From: Chloroflexota bacterium
GTDB lineage: Bacteria; Chloroflexota; Anaerolineae; Promineifilales; Promineifilaceae
DNA length: 8,537 bases
Assembly: GCA_020353135.1 (NCBI GenBank)
Contig: CP070688.1
Span: 105,444-113,980 of the forward strand
Direction of reading: 5' to 3'
Shown piece after piece: positions 1-6,752 of the stretch. The position numbers and the translations under genes were made by a program. The notes under the pieces were generated by a model. It was not told the DNA's origin, made no database searches, and was given only the letters and a program-made list of their open reading frames with translations. The stretch's first letter is position 1; each line of letters starts with the position of its first letter.

Positions 1-56
1 CCCTCCTCGGTGAAGAAATATGTTTTTAAGGCCCTAATTTCCAGGATATTTTCCAC
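1..56 (-). CDS. ABC transporter ATP-binding protein, OppD/DppD type (N-terminal fragment, runs off the window)
   Basis: Only the first 18 full codons and part of the next are visible. They start at GTG and read MENILEIRALKTYFFTEEG. This is the usual opening of peptide-transporter ATPases (family pattern LxxxxLKTYFFTEEG, normally followed by a loop and the Walker A motif, which lie outside the window). In the family, this subunit hydrolyses ATP on the cytoplasmic face to drive oligopeptide or related solute uptake. The GTG start is supported by a GAGG ribosome binding site 8 bases upstream and by the lack of an ATG in this frame nearby. The nearest ATG (62-64) is in another frame and hits a stop after 12 codons. 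It follows the solute-binding protein gene by 120 bases in the same direction, so the two probably serve one transporter. The permease genes must lie elsewhere or further downstream. Confidence 0.8.
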   Translation of the reverse strand, partial: MENILEIRALKTYFFTEE

Positions 57-176
57 GCAGGCATCCTCGTTTCCTACCGATCGATTATGATTACTGTCAA
101 TAGAGCTCCGAGATGAGCCCCATTGTAACTCTCTTGAGTGAAGAGACAAGAGTCATCATAACTTCCGGCGGCCGCT
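57..176 (-). other. 120-base gap between the solute-binding protein and ABC ATPase genes
   Basis: This spacer holds the ATPase ribosome binding site. It also has an imperfect hairpin of CTCTTG and CAAGAG arms around a 10-base loop shortly after the solute-binding protein stop. There is no T-run after that hairpin, so it does not look like an intrinsic terminator and read-through into the ATPase is likely. No convincing complete promoter is seen. Confidence 0.4.
65..68 (-). promoter_or_regulatory. ribosome binding site deciding the GTG start of the ABC ATPase
   Basis: GAGG on the minus strand stands 8 bases before the GTG at 54-56. The out-of-frame ATG at 62-64 directly abuts this motif and is too close to use it, so the GTG is the better start. 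Confidence 0.6.
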
Positions 177-2156
177 TCATTGCTCCAGATCGAGTTCGTG
201 AAGATTCCAAAGTTCCGAGCTCTGGGTTGAATCGATGACGAAATTCTGTACGGCGGGCGATGTCGCGGCGACTTTGAGGCGCATGAACAACGGGATGATG
301 GGCACCTGCTCCGACCACAGCCGCAAGGCCTGTCCATGAGCCTGTTCATACTCGGCCGTGCCCGGCAATGAGGCCAGCGCCCGATTGCAGGCTTCGTCAA
401 AATCGTCATTCTTAAAGCCGGTATTGTTATTGTAGTTGCGCTTCCAGTTGTTTTCAGGACCCGGGATGCGCGACGATAGATACAGGGCGCAATTCGGCTC
501 AATGCTGATCAACCATGGGAAAGCTGCCAGGTCGAATTGGCGACCGAACAGTGGACCATCAGGCCCGTCGGCGAAGTAGTCGTCGCCGTGAATGAATGAA
601 ACCTCAACTTCGATGCCGCAATCAACCAGGTCATCCCGGAATAACGCGGCGACCTGTTCGTCGACATCGTTGCCCAGCGCGCCAATCAAGGTCACTTTGA
701 AAGCGGACCCGCTGCCGGGATCTTCCCGTACGCCGTCTAGATCCTCGTCCAGGTAACGCAAGCTATCCAATATCTCGTTGGCCGCTTCCACGTCATAGGG
801 CCATTCGGTCATATCGGCCGGATAGAGGGGATGCGTGGCGGGGACATAAGCATGTATTACTTCTGAACGGCCGTGCAAGACTTGATCAATCATGGACTGG
901 CGGTCGGTGCACATGACGATGGCCTGCCGCACGCGCGGATTCTGGAACCAATCGGGCTGCGTGAGAGCATATTCTTCAATCGAGTTGATGCCGAAATCGA
1001 TGTGCTCAAAGACGGTACCAGTCTGGAAATAGGGGATTAGAACGCCGTTCTCTTCAGCCTCGATCAGGGACCCGGCGTCGGCCAGGCTCAGTCCATCATG
1101 GGTGCCGATATCACATTGGCCGGAGAGCATTTGGGCGATGAGCTGGCTGCTATTGGGCACAAACATGAAACGAATCGTATCGATCCTGGGCAGACCTTCA
1201 TCGGCCAGGTAGTAATTCTCGTTCTTGACCAGCGTGATGTGATCGCCCTCAAGCCATTCATCCAACACAAAAGGCCCGTGGCTTAGGGGTTGCTGGTTGG
1301 CCTCGTCGGCGTCGAGCAACTCGGCTGCGGTAAATTCACCCCAGTAATGACGAGGATAAGGCGTCCAGATGTTGGTGAAATATTCGGGGCTCAAATAACC
1401 GGGAATGCCAGTCCAGGTAAGTTCGCGATCGCTAGTGGCTTCATAGCCGGCCGTGCGTTCGAACACGCGCTTGGGGATCGGCGTGCTAGCATCGGCGGCC
1501 AGTTCATAACTGTATACCGAATCGTCGGCCGTGACCGGCGTGCCATCTGACCAGACCAACGGCTTCAGGGAGAAGTTGACCGCCATCTGGGGCATCGTAA
1601 GAGGAGCGCCGTCGAAGGTGACCAACTCGCCGTCTGAGTTCTTGACCTTGACTCCCTCGGCCAAGCGCACGACGTCCTCGGCGGCGTTATACACCGTATC
1701 GCCAGCCTCGACGGTGACCGGCCGTATCACCGCGTCGCCATCAGCCAGGCCGGGTATCTTCTCCAGGCCGCGAGCCTGATAATCGTAGGAAAGCGTCGTG
1801 AACATCGGCTCATAGAGGCCCTGCCAAATGTGCTCGGCCGCGTCAGACGGCCTTGACCGGCCGTAGGGATAAAGGGTGTCCGGCTCCTGACCGATGCAGA
1901 TCACCAACTCTTTAGGGGTCGTTATTTCGGGCGTCGCCGTTGGCGCGATTTCGACAACCTCGGTCTCCACGACAATACGGGTGACCTCGACCGTTTTAGG
2001 TAAGTCGTCCGGCTCTTCTGTGCTCGACTCGGTAGCCGCGGGCGCTACCTCGGTCGCCTGATCCACATCGGGCTGCTCAGTACGACAAGCCGAAAGAACT
2101 GTAACGACAATGACTATCTTGGCGGATACCGCCAACCATCTACGGCGTCTAGACAC
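177..2156 (-). CDS. ABC transporter substrate-binding lipoprotein, family 5 (DppA/OppA type)
   Basis: 659 residues. The N-terminus is a lipoprotein signal: basic residues (MSRRRR), a hydrophobic stretch, then lipobox L21-S-A-C24. Cys24 should be lipidated and anchor the protein on the outer face of the membrane. Residues 25-85 form a Thr/Glu/Val-rich linker typical of Chloroflexota lipoproteins. The SBP_bac_5 body follows, with the hallmark WSDGTPVTADD near 202-212 and GPFVLDEW near 295-301, then the usual long C-terminal lobe ending in RLWSEQVPIIPLF-type sequence. The family binds oligopeptides, dipeptides or other solutes for uptake by an ABC permease; the substrate cannot be told here. It is somewhat longer than usual (about 500-600), partly because of the linker. 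The start is GTG, chosen because it fits the signal peptide and has AGGAGG upstream. It has its own strong promoter and is followed by an OppD/DppD-type ATPase. Confidence 0.92.
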   Translation of the reverse strand: MSRRRRWLAVSAKIVIVVTVLSACRTEQPDVDQATEVAPAATESSTEEPDDLPKTVEVTRIVVETEVVEIAPTATPEITTPKELVICIGQEPDTLYPYGRSRPSDAAEHIWQGLYEPMFTTLSYDYQARGLEKIPGLADGDAVIRPVTVEAGDTVYNAAEDVVRLAEGVKVKNSDGELVTFDGAPLTMPQMAVNFSLKPLVWSDGTPVTADDSVYSYELAADASTPIPKRVFERTAGYEATSDRELTWTGIPGYLSPEYFTNIWTPYPRHYWGEFTAAELLDADEANQQPLSHGPFVLDEWLEGDHITLVKNENYYLADEGLPRIDTIRFMFVPNSSQLIAQMLSGQCDIGTHDGLSLADAGSLIEAEENGVLIPYFQTGTVFEHIDFGINSIEEYALTQPDWFQNPRVRQAIVMCTDRQSMIDQVLHGRSEVIHAYVPATHPLYPADMTEWPYDVEAANEILDSLRYLDEDLDGVREDPGSGSAFKVTLIGALGNDVDEQVAALFRDDLVDCGIEVEVSFIHGDDYFADGPDGPLFGRQFDLAAFPWLISIEPNCALYLSSRIPGPENNWKRNYNNNTGFKNDDFDEACNRALASLPGTAEYEQAHGQALRLWSEQVPIIPLFMRLKVAATSPAVQNFVIDSTQSSELWNLHELDLEQ

Positions 2157-2190
2157 GGCTCACTCTTCCTCCTCTCTCTCCTTCTCTTAT
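2157..2190 (-). promoter_or_regulatory. purine-rich ribosome binding site of the solute-binding protein gene
   Basis: A nearly pure purine run on the minus strand contains AGGAGG at 2168-2173, 11 bases before the GTG start at 2154-2156. Another GTG at 2161-2163 is closer but reaches a stop after three further codons, so it cannot be the start. The long unstructured purine tract suggests efficient initiation despite the GTG codon. Confidence 0.6.
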
Positions 2191-2303
2191 GGGAATCGAC
2201 GAACGATGGCGTAACGCTCGCCAAGTGGGGGGGAGATTGGCTCAGGGCATAACCCACTCGCATTGTATCCGGGGGTTGATCGCCTGATAAACTTTCGACG
2301 CAG

Positions 2304-2351
2304 ACCGGTTCTATGTTCAGCACGTAGCCAGGAATTATAGATAGAACCAGT
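2304..2351. repeat. 11-base inverted repeat across the promoter, possible operator
   Basis: On the plus strand ACCGGTTCTAT (2304-2314) and ATAGAACCAGT (2341-2351) are inverted copies with one mismatch in 11. Arm centres are 37 bases apart. One arm fills most of the -35/-10 spacer and the other lies about 13-23 bases past the likely start site. Because the upstream arm is not transcribed, an RNA hairpin is unlikely and a DNA-binding regulator is the better guess. That role is inference. Confidence 0.45.
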
Positions 2352-2361
2352 GGATTGTCAA
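2334..2361 (-). promoter_or_regulatory. sigma-70-type promoter for the solute-binding protein gene
   Basis: Read on the minus strand: TTGACA (2361-2356), a 16-base spacer, then TATAAT (2339-2334). Both hexamers match the housekeeping consensus exactly. Transcription would start near 2327 and give a leader of about 170 bases before the GTG start. It lies in the only sizeable intergenic gap of the window, directly between two unrelated gene groups, which is where a promoter is expected. Confidence 0.8.
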
Positions 2362-2377
2362 AAGGCGAGGCGGGAAA

Positions 2378-2395
2378 CAGCCTGTCTCCAGGCTG
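2378..2395 (-). terminator. weak hairpin terminator candidate after the kinase gene
   Basis: Minus-strand CAGCCT, loop GGAGAC, AGGCTG gives a perfect 6-pair stem, 46 bases after the kinase stop codon, followed by only three T. Its place between the kinase stop and the downstream promoter suits a transcription end, but the short T tract makes it a poor intrinsic terminator. Confidence 0.35.
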
Positions 2396-2440
2396 CGCAA
2401 ACCGGCTCACTTGTCCGGGCGCTGGAGGAGCAAACGGCGC

Positions 2441-5400
2441 TTAAGGTTGGTGAACGACATCCAGGCGCGGCCGGAGATCGGCCGGGCCTTCGCGGCTGCT
2501 AAAGGTACGCGATACTTCGCCGTTGATCAGCAGGCAGAAGCCATAAGCATCGGCCGGGTTATTCTTCTGGGCGATCACCTGGCTGGTCACATCCCAACCG
2601 TACTCCCCTGGCGTCAGACCGACTTCTGTCGAAACCGGGACGCCAAAGTCGCAGGCCATCCGGCCGTCCGAGGACTCGTTCCAGGGCTCGGTAGCCACGC
2701 CCAGGTCCACTTGCGCGGCCGGGCCAATCCCGTCAGTGAGACTCAAAACCAGGGTCGCAGACTGAATCGCGTCAGCCTCCGGTAGCCCAATAACGTCGAA
2801 TTGCAGGCCGATCAGACCGTCGACGCAGACAAACAGCTGCTGGCACTCCGTCGAGTTGATGTTCTCCAGGATTAGTACCGGTTCCGACCCGTGAGCGGGC
2901 TCCGGCGTCGCCGTTGGACAGGGATCGCCGATAATGCAGAGAATCAGGATGCGGCTCCTAGATGGCCAGTAGCGGTCACCGCTGGCGATCACTTCGATCG
3001 TCTCTGGCTCCGGCGTCGGCGTGATGGTGGGCGTTTCGGTAGCCGTCGGCGTCGGCGAGGGCGTCGCCGTGGCCGTGGGCGTGTGGGTCGGGCTCGGAGT
3101 TGCAGTCGGCGCACTTAAAGGATCACTACCTTCGCTGACCTCGATCCCGTCCGGCGTTCCGTCGGCGTCGGTATCAGGGTTGATGGGCGATGAGCCGTGC
3201 TCATTTACCTCGGCTCCGTCCGAAAGCGTATCGCCGTCGGTATCCTGTTGGGTCGGGTTCGTGCCATATTGGTTGACTTCCTCACCGTCATTGAGGCCGT
3301 CGCCATCGGTATCGGGATTGTCGGGCAAGGTACCCAGGGTCAACTCACGACTGTTGCTCAGACCATCGCCATCGTCGTCGCCCTCAGCCTGGGCCGTCGC
3401 CGCCTCGGCCGTGGCCGTACTAGCTGCCTGGGCCTCGCTTTCGGCCGTCTGCTGGGCAGCGGCTTCGGTTTCGAATTCACTGGTGGCTGTCGCGGCCGCC
3501 TGGGCAGCCAATACAGCTTCGGCCGTCTGCCCGGCTTGATTGTCACGCTCATTGAAGAACGCGAGCAGTCCGGCGGCCGAAAGGCACAGAATGAGGGCCA
3601 GGCCAAGCAGCAGCGGCAACAGCCAGATCGGCAGCATTGAGCTCACGTCCAGCTGGCCGCTCAAACGCTGGCGCTGGCCTTCGGCGACGCCGACCAGCAC
3701 TTCAAACGGCAGATTCTTGCCCCGGCCAAATAGCGGCCGCTGCCTGGCGTTCAGTTCCAGGTCGATCGCGCCCCGATCGCCGGGTGCGAGCCGGACCCGC
3801 GCCTGATCGCTCTGAAATCGAATGGCCTCGGCCGGATCGCGGCCGATGACATTGAATAGCCCCTCGACGTTGCCCTCGTTTTTGACCAGAACCCGGCACA
3901 CGTCCCCGTGGGCCAGTTGCTTGGGTCGCATATCAGCCGTGAAGCGCATATAGGGCTTGATCGTCAGCTCTCCGGCCACACCGGCCGTCTCTTGCCTGTC
4001 GGAGGTCGAGGCGACCATCAGCCGGAAAGGTCGCCGGCCGGCGCTGGCGCTGCTGTCCTGCGGCGGATGCAAGGTCACTTGCACCGTCTCGCTGGCGCCC
4101 GGCATCAATTGCAGTGATTCATGGCTAAGAGTCACCCATTCAAGCGGCAAATGCCTGATCGAAAGCTCATAGTGCTCGACGACGGCGCCCTGATTGACCA
4201 AACGTACGGCGATGTCAGCCCGGCTACCCGGAGCGACCTCCACTTCGGCCGGCTTGACGACGAGCCGCAATCGACCCGTGCTACTGTATACCTGGGTCGC
4301 CCCCGGCCCAACGGTCTCCGCTGCGGCCCTAAGACTGAGGTCGACGGCTGCGGTTGGTCCGACAGCCGCGTGGCCGGGCTCATGCGCCTGCAGGCGCATG
4401 AAGTACTCGCCGATGCGCAGCGTCTGGCCTGGCGGCCACGGCTCAGGCACATCAGGTAAGAGGCGCGCCGTTTCCAAAAACGTTCCATTGGTGCTGCCCA
4501 GATCGACCACGGACCAGCCGCCGCCTGGCCGGCGCTCGAGCCGGGCATGGCTACGAGAAACACCCTCGGCGCTCAGAACGACATCGCACGCGGCCGCCCT
4601 GCCGATGGTGAAGCTTTCCTTGTCAAGCCGCACGCTGCGCGGCTCCTTTCCTTTTTGAGCGATGAGTACTGTCGATTCGCCGGCCGCCAGCCCGGGAGCC
4701 AGACCCATAGGGTCGGCGCCGAGGGCAGTTGGCTCCACAGGCGCTTCTTCGGGCAACAAGCGCGTGGCCAGGCTGACAACTGTTGCCGACGGCGCGAAAC
4801 GCGTGACGTCGGCGTCGGTGAGGCCCATGGCCGCCTCGCGCAAGGCGGAGGCCATTTCATCTCCACCCTGGAACCGATCGGCCGGCTTCTTGGCGATGGA
4901 CTTCTGGATGACGGCGGTCACCGTGTCGGGCACGCCGGAACGAATGCTCTGTGGTGGCGGCGGCAATTCGTTCATGTGTTTGACCACTGCATCGGTGGGC
5001 GACTTGATGTCGAAGGGTAATTGGCCGGTGGCCAGTTGATAGAGCATAATGCCCAACGAATAGAGGTCCGAGCGACCATCCAGGCTGCGACCGAGGCACT
5101 GTTCGGGCGACATATAGGACAAGGTACCCATGAATGTGCCGGTCTGCGTCTGAACGCCCCCCTCCAGAAGCTTGGCCAGGCCGAAGTCCGTTACGACGGC
5201 CGTTACCGGCATGCCGGCGGCCCGGCCAGTTTCGGCCTTTGGCTTCAGAAGCACGTTGTCAGGCTTAATGTCACGATGAATTACGCCCTCTTTGTGAGCG
5301 AATCCCAGGGCGTCGGCAACCTGGGCCAGGACTAGCAAGGTCTCGCTCAACTTGACGACCTGGTTGTTCTCGCGCACATGCTTGATGTAGGCGCCCAGGC

Positions 5401-5689
5401 TAGAACCAGGCACATACTCCATCACCATGTAGAAAACAGAACCCTGCTGGCCAAAATCGTAGATGTTGACAATCGAGGGGTGGTCTCCCAAGCGAGCGGC
5501 TGCTTGCGCTTCCTGGAGGAAACGCTGCCGGAATTCCGGTTGGCCGGCGAAGCTGGGATGCATGACCTTGAGGGCCACCTGCCGGGCCAGGTTCACGTCT
5601 TGAGCGCGATAGACGGAGCCCATGCCGCCCTCGCCAAGCAACATTTGGATACGGTAATTGTCGATTTGCCGTCCGACCAAGTTCATCAT
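2441..5689 (-). CDS. transmembrane Ser/Thr protein kinase with FHA, Ig-like, calcium-repeat and DNRLRE-like domains
   Basis: 1082 residues. The bacterial Hanks-type (PknB-like) kinase domain covers about 12-285 and looks active: glycine loop GEGGMGSVY 19-27, Lys41, Glu60, HRDIKPDN 138-145, DFG 168-170, activation-loop threonines near 181-189 and SPE 194-196. An FHA phosphothreonine-binding domain lies near 340-435 (GR 363-364, SRSH 378-381, NG 401-402). Two Ig-like beta domains follow at about 473-577 and 580-682, then a single membrane segment at 686-711. After an Ala/Thr/Glu stalk come four DxDxDG-type repeats (771-861), a Pro/Thr linker (860-896) and a C-terminal DNRLRE-like domain (about 935-1080, with the typical late FSSREG...RPRLDV). 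The kinase half should be cytoplasmic and the last 370 residues exposed. AGGA stands 10 bases before the chosen ATG; a second ATG follows at once. It lies 60 bases after the FHA-tail fusion gene, suggesting that protein as substrate or partner. Confidence 0.93.
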   Translation of the reverse strand: MMNLVGRQIDNYRIQMLLGEGGMGSVYRAQDVNLARQVALKVMHPSFAGQPEFRQRFLQEAQAAARLGDHPSIVNIYDFGQQGSVFYMVMEYVPGSSLGAYIKHVRENNQVVKLSETLLVLAQVADALGFAHKEGVIHRDIKPDNVLLKPKAETGRAAGMPVTAVVTDFGLAKLLEGGVQTQTGTFMGTLSYMSPEQCLGRSLDGRSDLYSLGIMLYQLATGQLPFDIKSPTDAVVKHMNELPPPPQSIRSGVPDTVTAVIQKSIAKKPADRFQGGDEMASALREAAMGLTDADVTRFAPSATVVSLATRLLPEEAPVEPTALGADPMGLAPGLAAGESTVLIAQKGKEPRSVRLDKESFTIGRAAACDVVLSAEGVSRSHARLERRPGGGWSVVDLGSTNGTFLETARLLPDVPEPWPPGQTLRIGEYFMRLQAHEPGHAAVGPTAAVDLSLRAAAETVGPGATQVYSSTGRLRLVVKPAEVEVAPGSRADIAVRLVNQGAVVEHYELSIRHLPLEWVTLSHESLQLMPGASETVQVTLHPPQDSSASAGRRPFRLMVASTSDRQETAGVAGELTIKPYMRFTADMRPKQLAHGDVCRVLVKNEGNVEGLFNVIGRDPAEAIRFQSDQARVRLAPGDRGAIDLELNARQRPLFGRGKNLPFEVLVGVAEGQRQRLSGQLDVSSMLPIWLLPLLLGLALILCLSAAGLLAFFNERDNQAGQTAEAVLAAQAAATATSEFETEAAAQQTAESEAQAASTATAEAATAQAEGDDDGDGLSNSRELTLGTLPDNPDTDGDGLNDGEEVNQYGTNPTQQDTDGDTLSDGAEVNEHGSSPINPDTDADGTPDGIEVSEGSDPLSAPTATPSPTHTPTATATPSPTPTATETPTITPTPEPETIEVIASGDRYWPSRSRILILCIIGDPCPTATPEPAHGSEPVLILENINSTECQQLFVCVDGLIGLQFDVIGLPEADAIQSATLVLSLTDGIGPAAQVDLGVATEPWNESSDGRMACDFGVPVSTEVGLTPGEYGWDVTSQVIAQKNNPADAYGFCLLINGEVSRTFSSREGPADLRPRLDVVHQP
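3002..3112 (-). repeat. Pro/Thr-rich low-complexity tract in the kinase gene
   Basis: Codons for residues about 860-896 encode a P-T-A-T-P type tract that gives a GGCGTCGGC-like simple-sequence pattern on the plus strand. It is probably an extended wall-spanning stalk between the calcium-type repeats and the terminal domain. Such tracts often vary in length between strains, which is not testable here. Confidence 0.7.
3125..3379 (-). repeat. four tandem DxDxDG calcium-binding-type repeats (thrombospondin type 3-like)
   Basis: Residues 771-861 of the kinase hold four units of 22-23 residues, each opening with an acidic loop: DDDGDG, DTDGDG, DTDGDT and DTDADG. Each is followed by xxDGxEV-like and NP-like positions; the first unit is the most divergent. 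Such loops bind calcium in thrombospondin type 3 and related bacterial surface repeats and usually make a stiff, calcium-dependent stalk. Calcium binding here is inferred from the loop pattern. Confidence 0.75.
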
Positions 5690-5699
5690 CGTCGTTAAT

Positions 5700-5703
5700 T
5701 CCT
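5700..5703 (-). promoter_or_regulatory. ribosome binding site of the kinase gene
   Basis: AGGA on the minus strand, 10 bases before the first of two tandem ATG codons (5689 and 5686). The spacing favours the first. The 60-base gap upstream shows no promoter, so the kinase is probably co-transcribed with the FHA-tail gene. Confidence 0.5.
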
Positions 5704-5749
5704 ATGTCCCTTTGGCGGCCGCCGGCGCGCCGAGGCGAGAAAATGATGG

Positions 5750-6718
5750 CTAACTCTTCTTGCGGGTTGCCTTCTTCTTGAACAAAAGCTGATAGCTCGT
5801 GTGCGCTGGCTTATTGGCGTCGACAATTCGCTCCAGGAGATGGCGATCAACGTCGTTTTCATGAAGCGGCAGCTTCACGGTGAATGTAAACGGGTCTACG
5901 TCATCTTCCAGATCGAGGATATACGGCTCGACGCCGGTGTAGATTTCCAGGACACGAGCCAGCCCGCGCTTGGTGCCTCGCCGGCCGTAGATTTCGTGCG
6001 CCTCGGCTAGCAGGGTGCGTCGCTGCCGCTCGCTCCAGGTGGGATCGAAGGCGAGGGCGAACCAATTGGCCAGCCAGGGCAAAAAACCGGCCGGCGCAGT
6101 ATCCGGATCCAGGTAGAGATCAAAATTCTCGACGTTCCACTCGATGGGCGCAGCCACCGATTCGAAGATAGCCAGGAAACGGGCCATGAAGTCAGTTTGG
6201 TAGATGCCGGGCAAGTATTGTAGATAGCGGCTGTCCATCTTTGATAGGCCGGGCGGCGGTTGGCTGTAATCGAACTCCGGTTCGCCCGTCGCCGGCGGCC
6301 TGGGCGGCGGAGGCGGAGGCTCGGGCGCGGCCTCGACTGGCGCCGGTTTTGGCTTGGACGGTTTGGGCTCTGCTTTGGGCTCGGGCTCTGGCTTATCCGG
6401 CGGTTCGACGGCGAATTGCTCGAAGACCAACTCAAAAGGACCGATCTGGATTTTGGCGTTTGGTTCCAGTACCAGCGGTGTGTTGGCTGCTAGCGGCTGA
6501 CCGTTGACGGCCGTTCCGTTGGCGCTACCCAAATCGGTAATCTGGCAGGCGGCCGGCTGGATGTCGATTTGCGCGTGGCGCCTGGAGATCATCGAATGGT
6601 TCAGCCGGATGTCGACTCCGGCCTGGCGGCCGATCAGCAGCGCGCCCTGCCCCATCTCGACAGTCTCTGAAACCTCGGGTCCAGTGATGATCAATCTGCG
6701 AATATAGTCGGTGGCCAT
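5750..6718 (-). CDS. FHA domain fused to a P2 gpI-like phage tail (baseplate) domain
   Basis: 322 residues in three parts. Residues 1-102 are an FHA phosphothreonine-binding domain with the signature positions intact (GR 30-31, SRRH 45-48, NG 67-68). Residues 104-160 are a Pro/Glu/Lys/Ala-rich flexible linker. Residues 163-315 match the P2 gpI-like tail protein domain (the TIGR02242/Tail_P2_I type): RYLQYLPGIYQTDF at the start, LDPDTAPAGFLPWLANW in the middle, a GRRGTKRGL turn and a closing DANKPAHTSYQL. In phages and contractile injection systems this domain sits in the baseplate. Phage gpI proteins have no FHA domain that I know of. The ATG is supported by AGGA 8 bases upstream. Its neighbours are a HELTH peptidase-like gene upstream and a Ser/Thr kinase with its own FHA downstream, so phosphorylation-dependent docking onto a baseplate is a reasonable inference. 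No signal peptide is seen. The C-terminus is a short Lys-rich tail. Confidence 0.88.
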   Translation of the reverse strand: MATDYIRRLIITGPEVSETVEMGQGALLIGRQAGVDIRLNHSMISRRHAQIDIQPAACQITDLGSANGTAVNGQPLAANTPLVLEPNAKIQIGPFELVFEQFAVEPPDKPEPEPKAEPKPSKPKPAPVEAAPEPPPPPPRPPATGEPEFDYSQPPPGLSKMDSRYLQYLPGIYQTDFMARFLAIFESVAAPIEWNVENFDLYLDPDTAPAGFLPWLANWFALAFDPTWSERQRRTLLAEAHEIYGRRGTKRGLARVLEIYTGVEPYILDLEDDVDPFTFTVKLPLHENDVDRHLLERIVDANKPAHTSYQLLFKKKATRKKS

Positions 6719-6726
6719 GATCAGGT

Positions 6727-6730
6727 TCCT
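6727..6730 (-). promoter_or_regulatory. ribosome binding site of the FHA-tail gene
   Basis: AGGA on the minus strand with an ideal 8-base spacer before the ATG at 6716-6718. It sits within the 34-base gap after the peptidase-like gene, which leaves little room for a promoter and supports one operon. Confidence 0.6.
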
Positions 6731-6752
6731 GTAATCGTTCGTCGGTACTTAT

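Larger units (their letters stand above)
2157..2440 (-). other. 284-base intergenic junction between the kinase and transporter units
   Basis: This is the largest gene-free stretch. In reading direction it contains the weak hairpin after the kinase, the consensus promoter with its inverted repeat, a leader of about 170 bases with a small TGGCG/CGCCA hairpin (2207-2223), and the purine-rich ribosome binding site. An open frame of 98 codons (2114-2410) crosses it but resembles nothing known, overlaps the promoter and runs into the solute-binding gene, so I treat the region as non-coding. Confidence 0.65.

Noticed and set aside
95..100. A TTGACA on the minus strand before the ABC ATPase
   Set aside because: No reasonable -10 hexamer lies 15-19 bases downstream, so it is not a supported promoter.
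2114..2410. A 98-codon minus-strand frame upstream of the solute-binding protein
   Set aside because: It covers the consensus promoter and inverted repeat, overlaps the next gene's start and resembles no known protein.
3002..3379. The repetitive tracts considered as a CRISPR array or DNA satellite
   Set aside because: They are in-frame protein repeats inside the kinase gene, with diverged codons and no constant repeat-spacer pattern.
3021..3539. A plus-strand frame rich in Val, Gly and Ser opposite the kinase
   Set aside because: It is the antisense of the Pro/Thr tract, the calcium-type repeats and the alanine stalk; the low complexity explains the missing stops.
5715..5731. Adjacent GCGGCCGC and GGCGCGCC sites that look like a cloning linker
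   Set aside because: GCGGCCGC also occurs near 168-175 and within the kinase gene, and GGCC/GGCG words are common throughout. The sites fit natural composition, and the operon context is continuous on both sides.
2441..6718. Type VI secretion regulatory locus (PpkA/Fha) taken literally
   Set aside because: No type VI components are visible. The tail domain is of the P2 gpI type, and Chloroflexota-style sequence argues for an eCIS-type machine. Only the regulatory analogy is kept.
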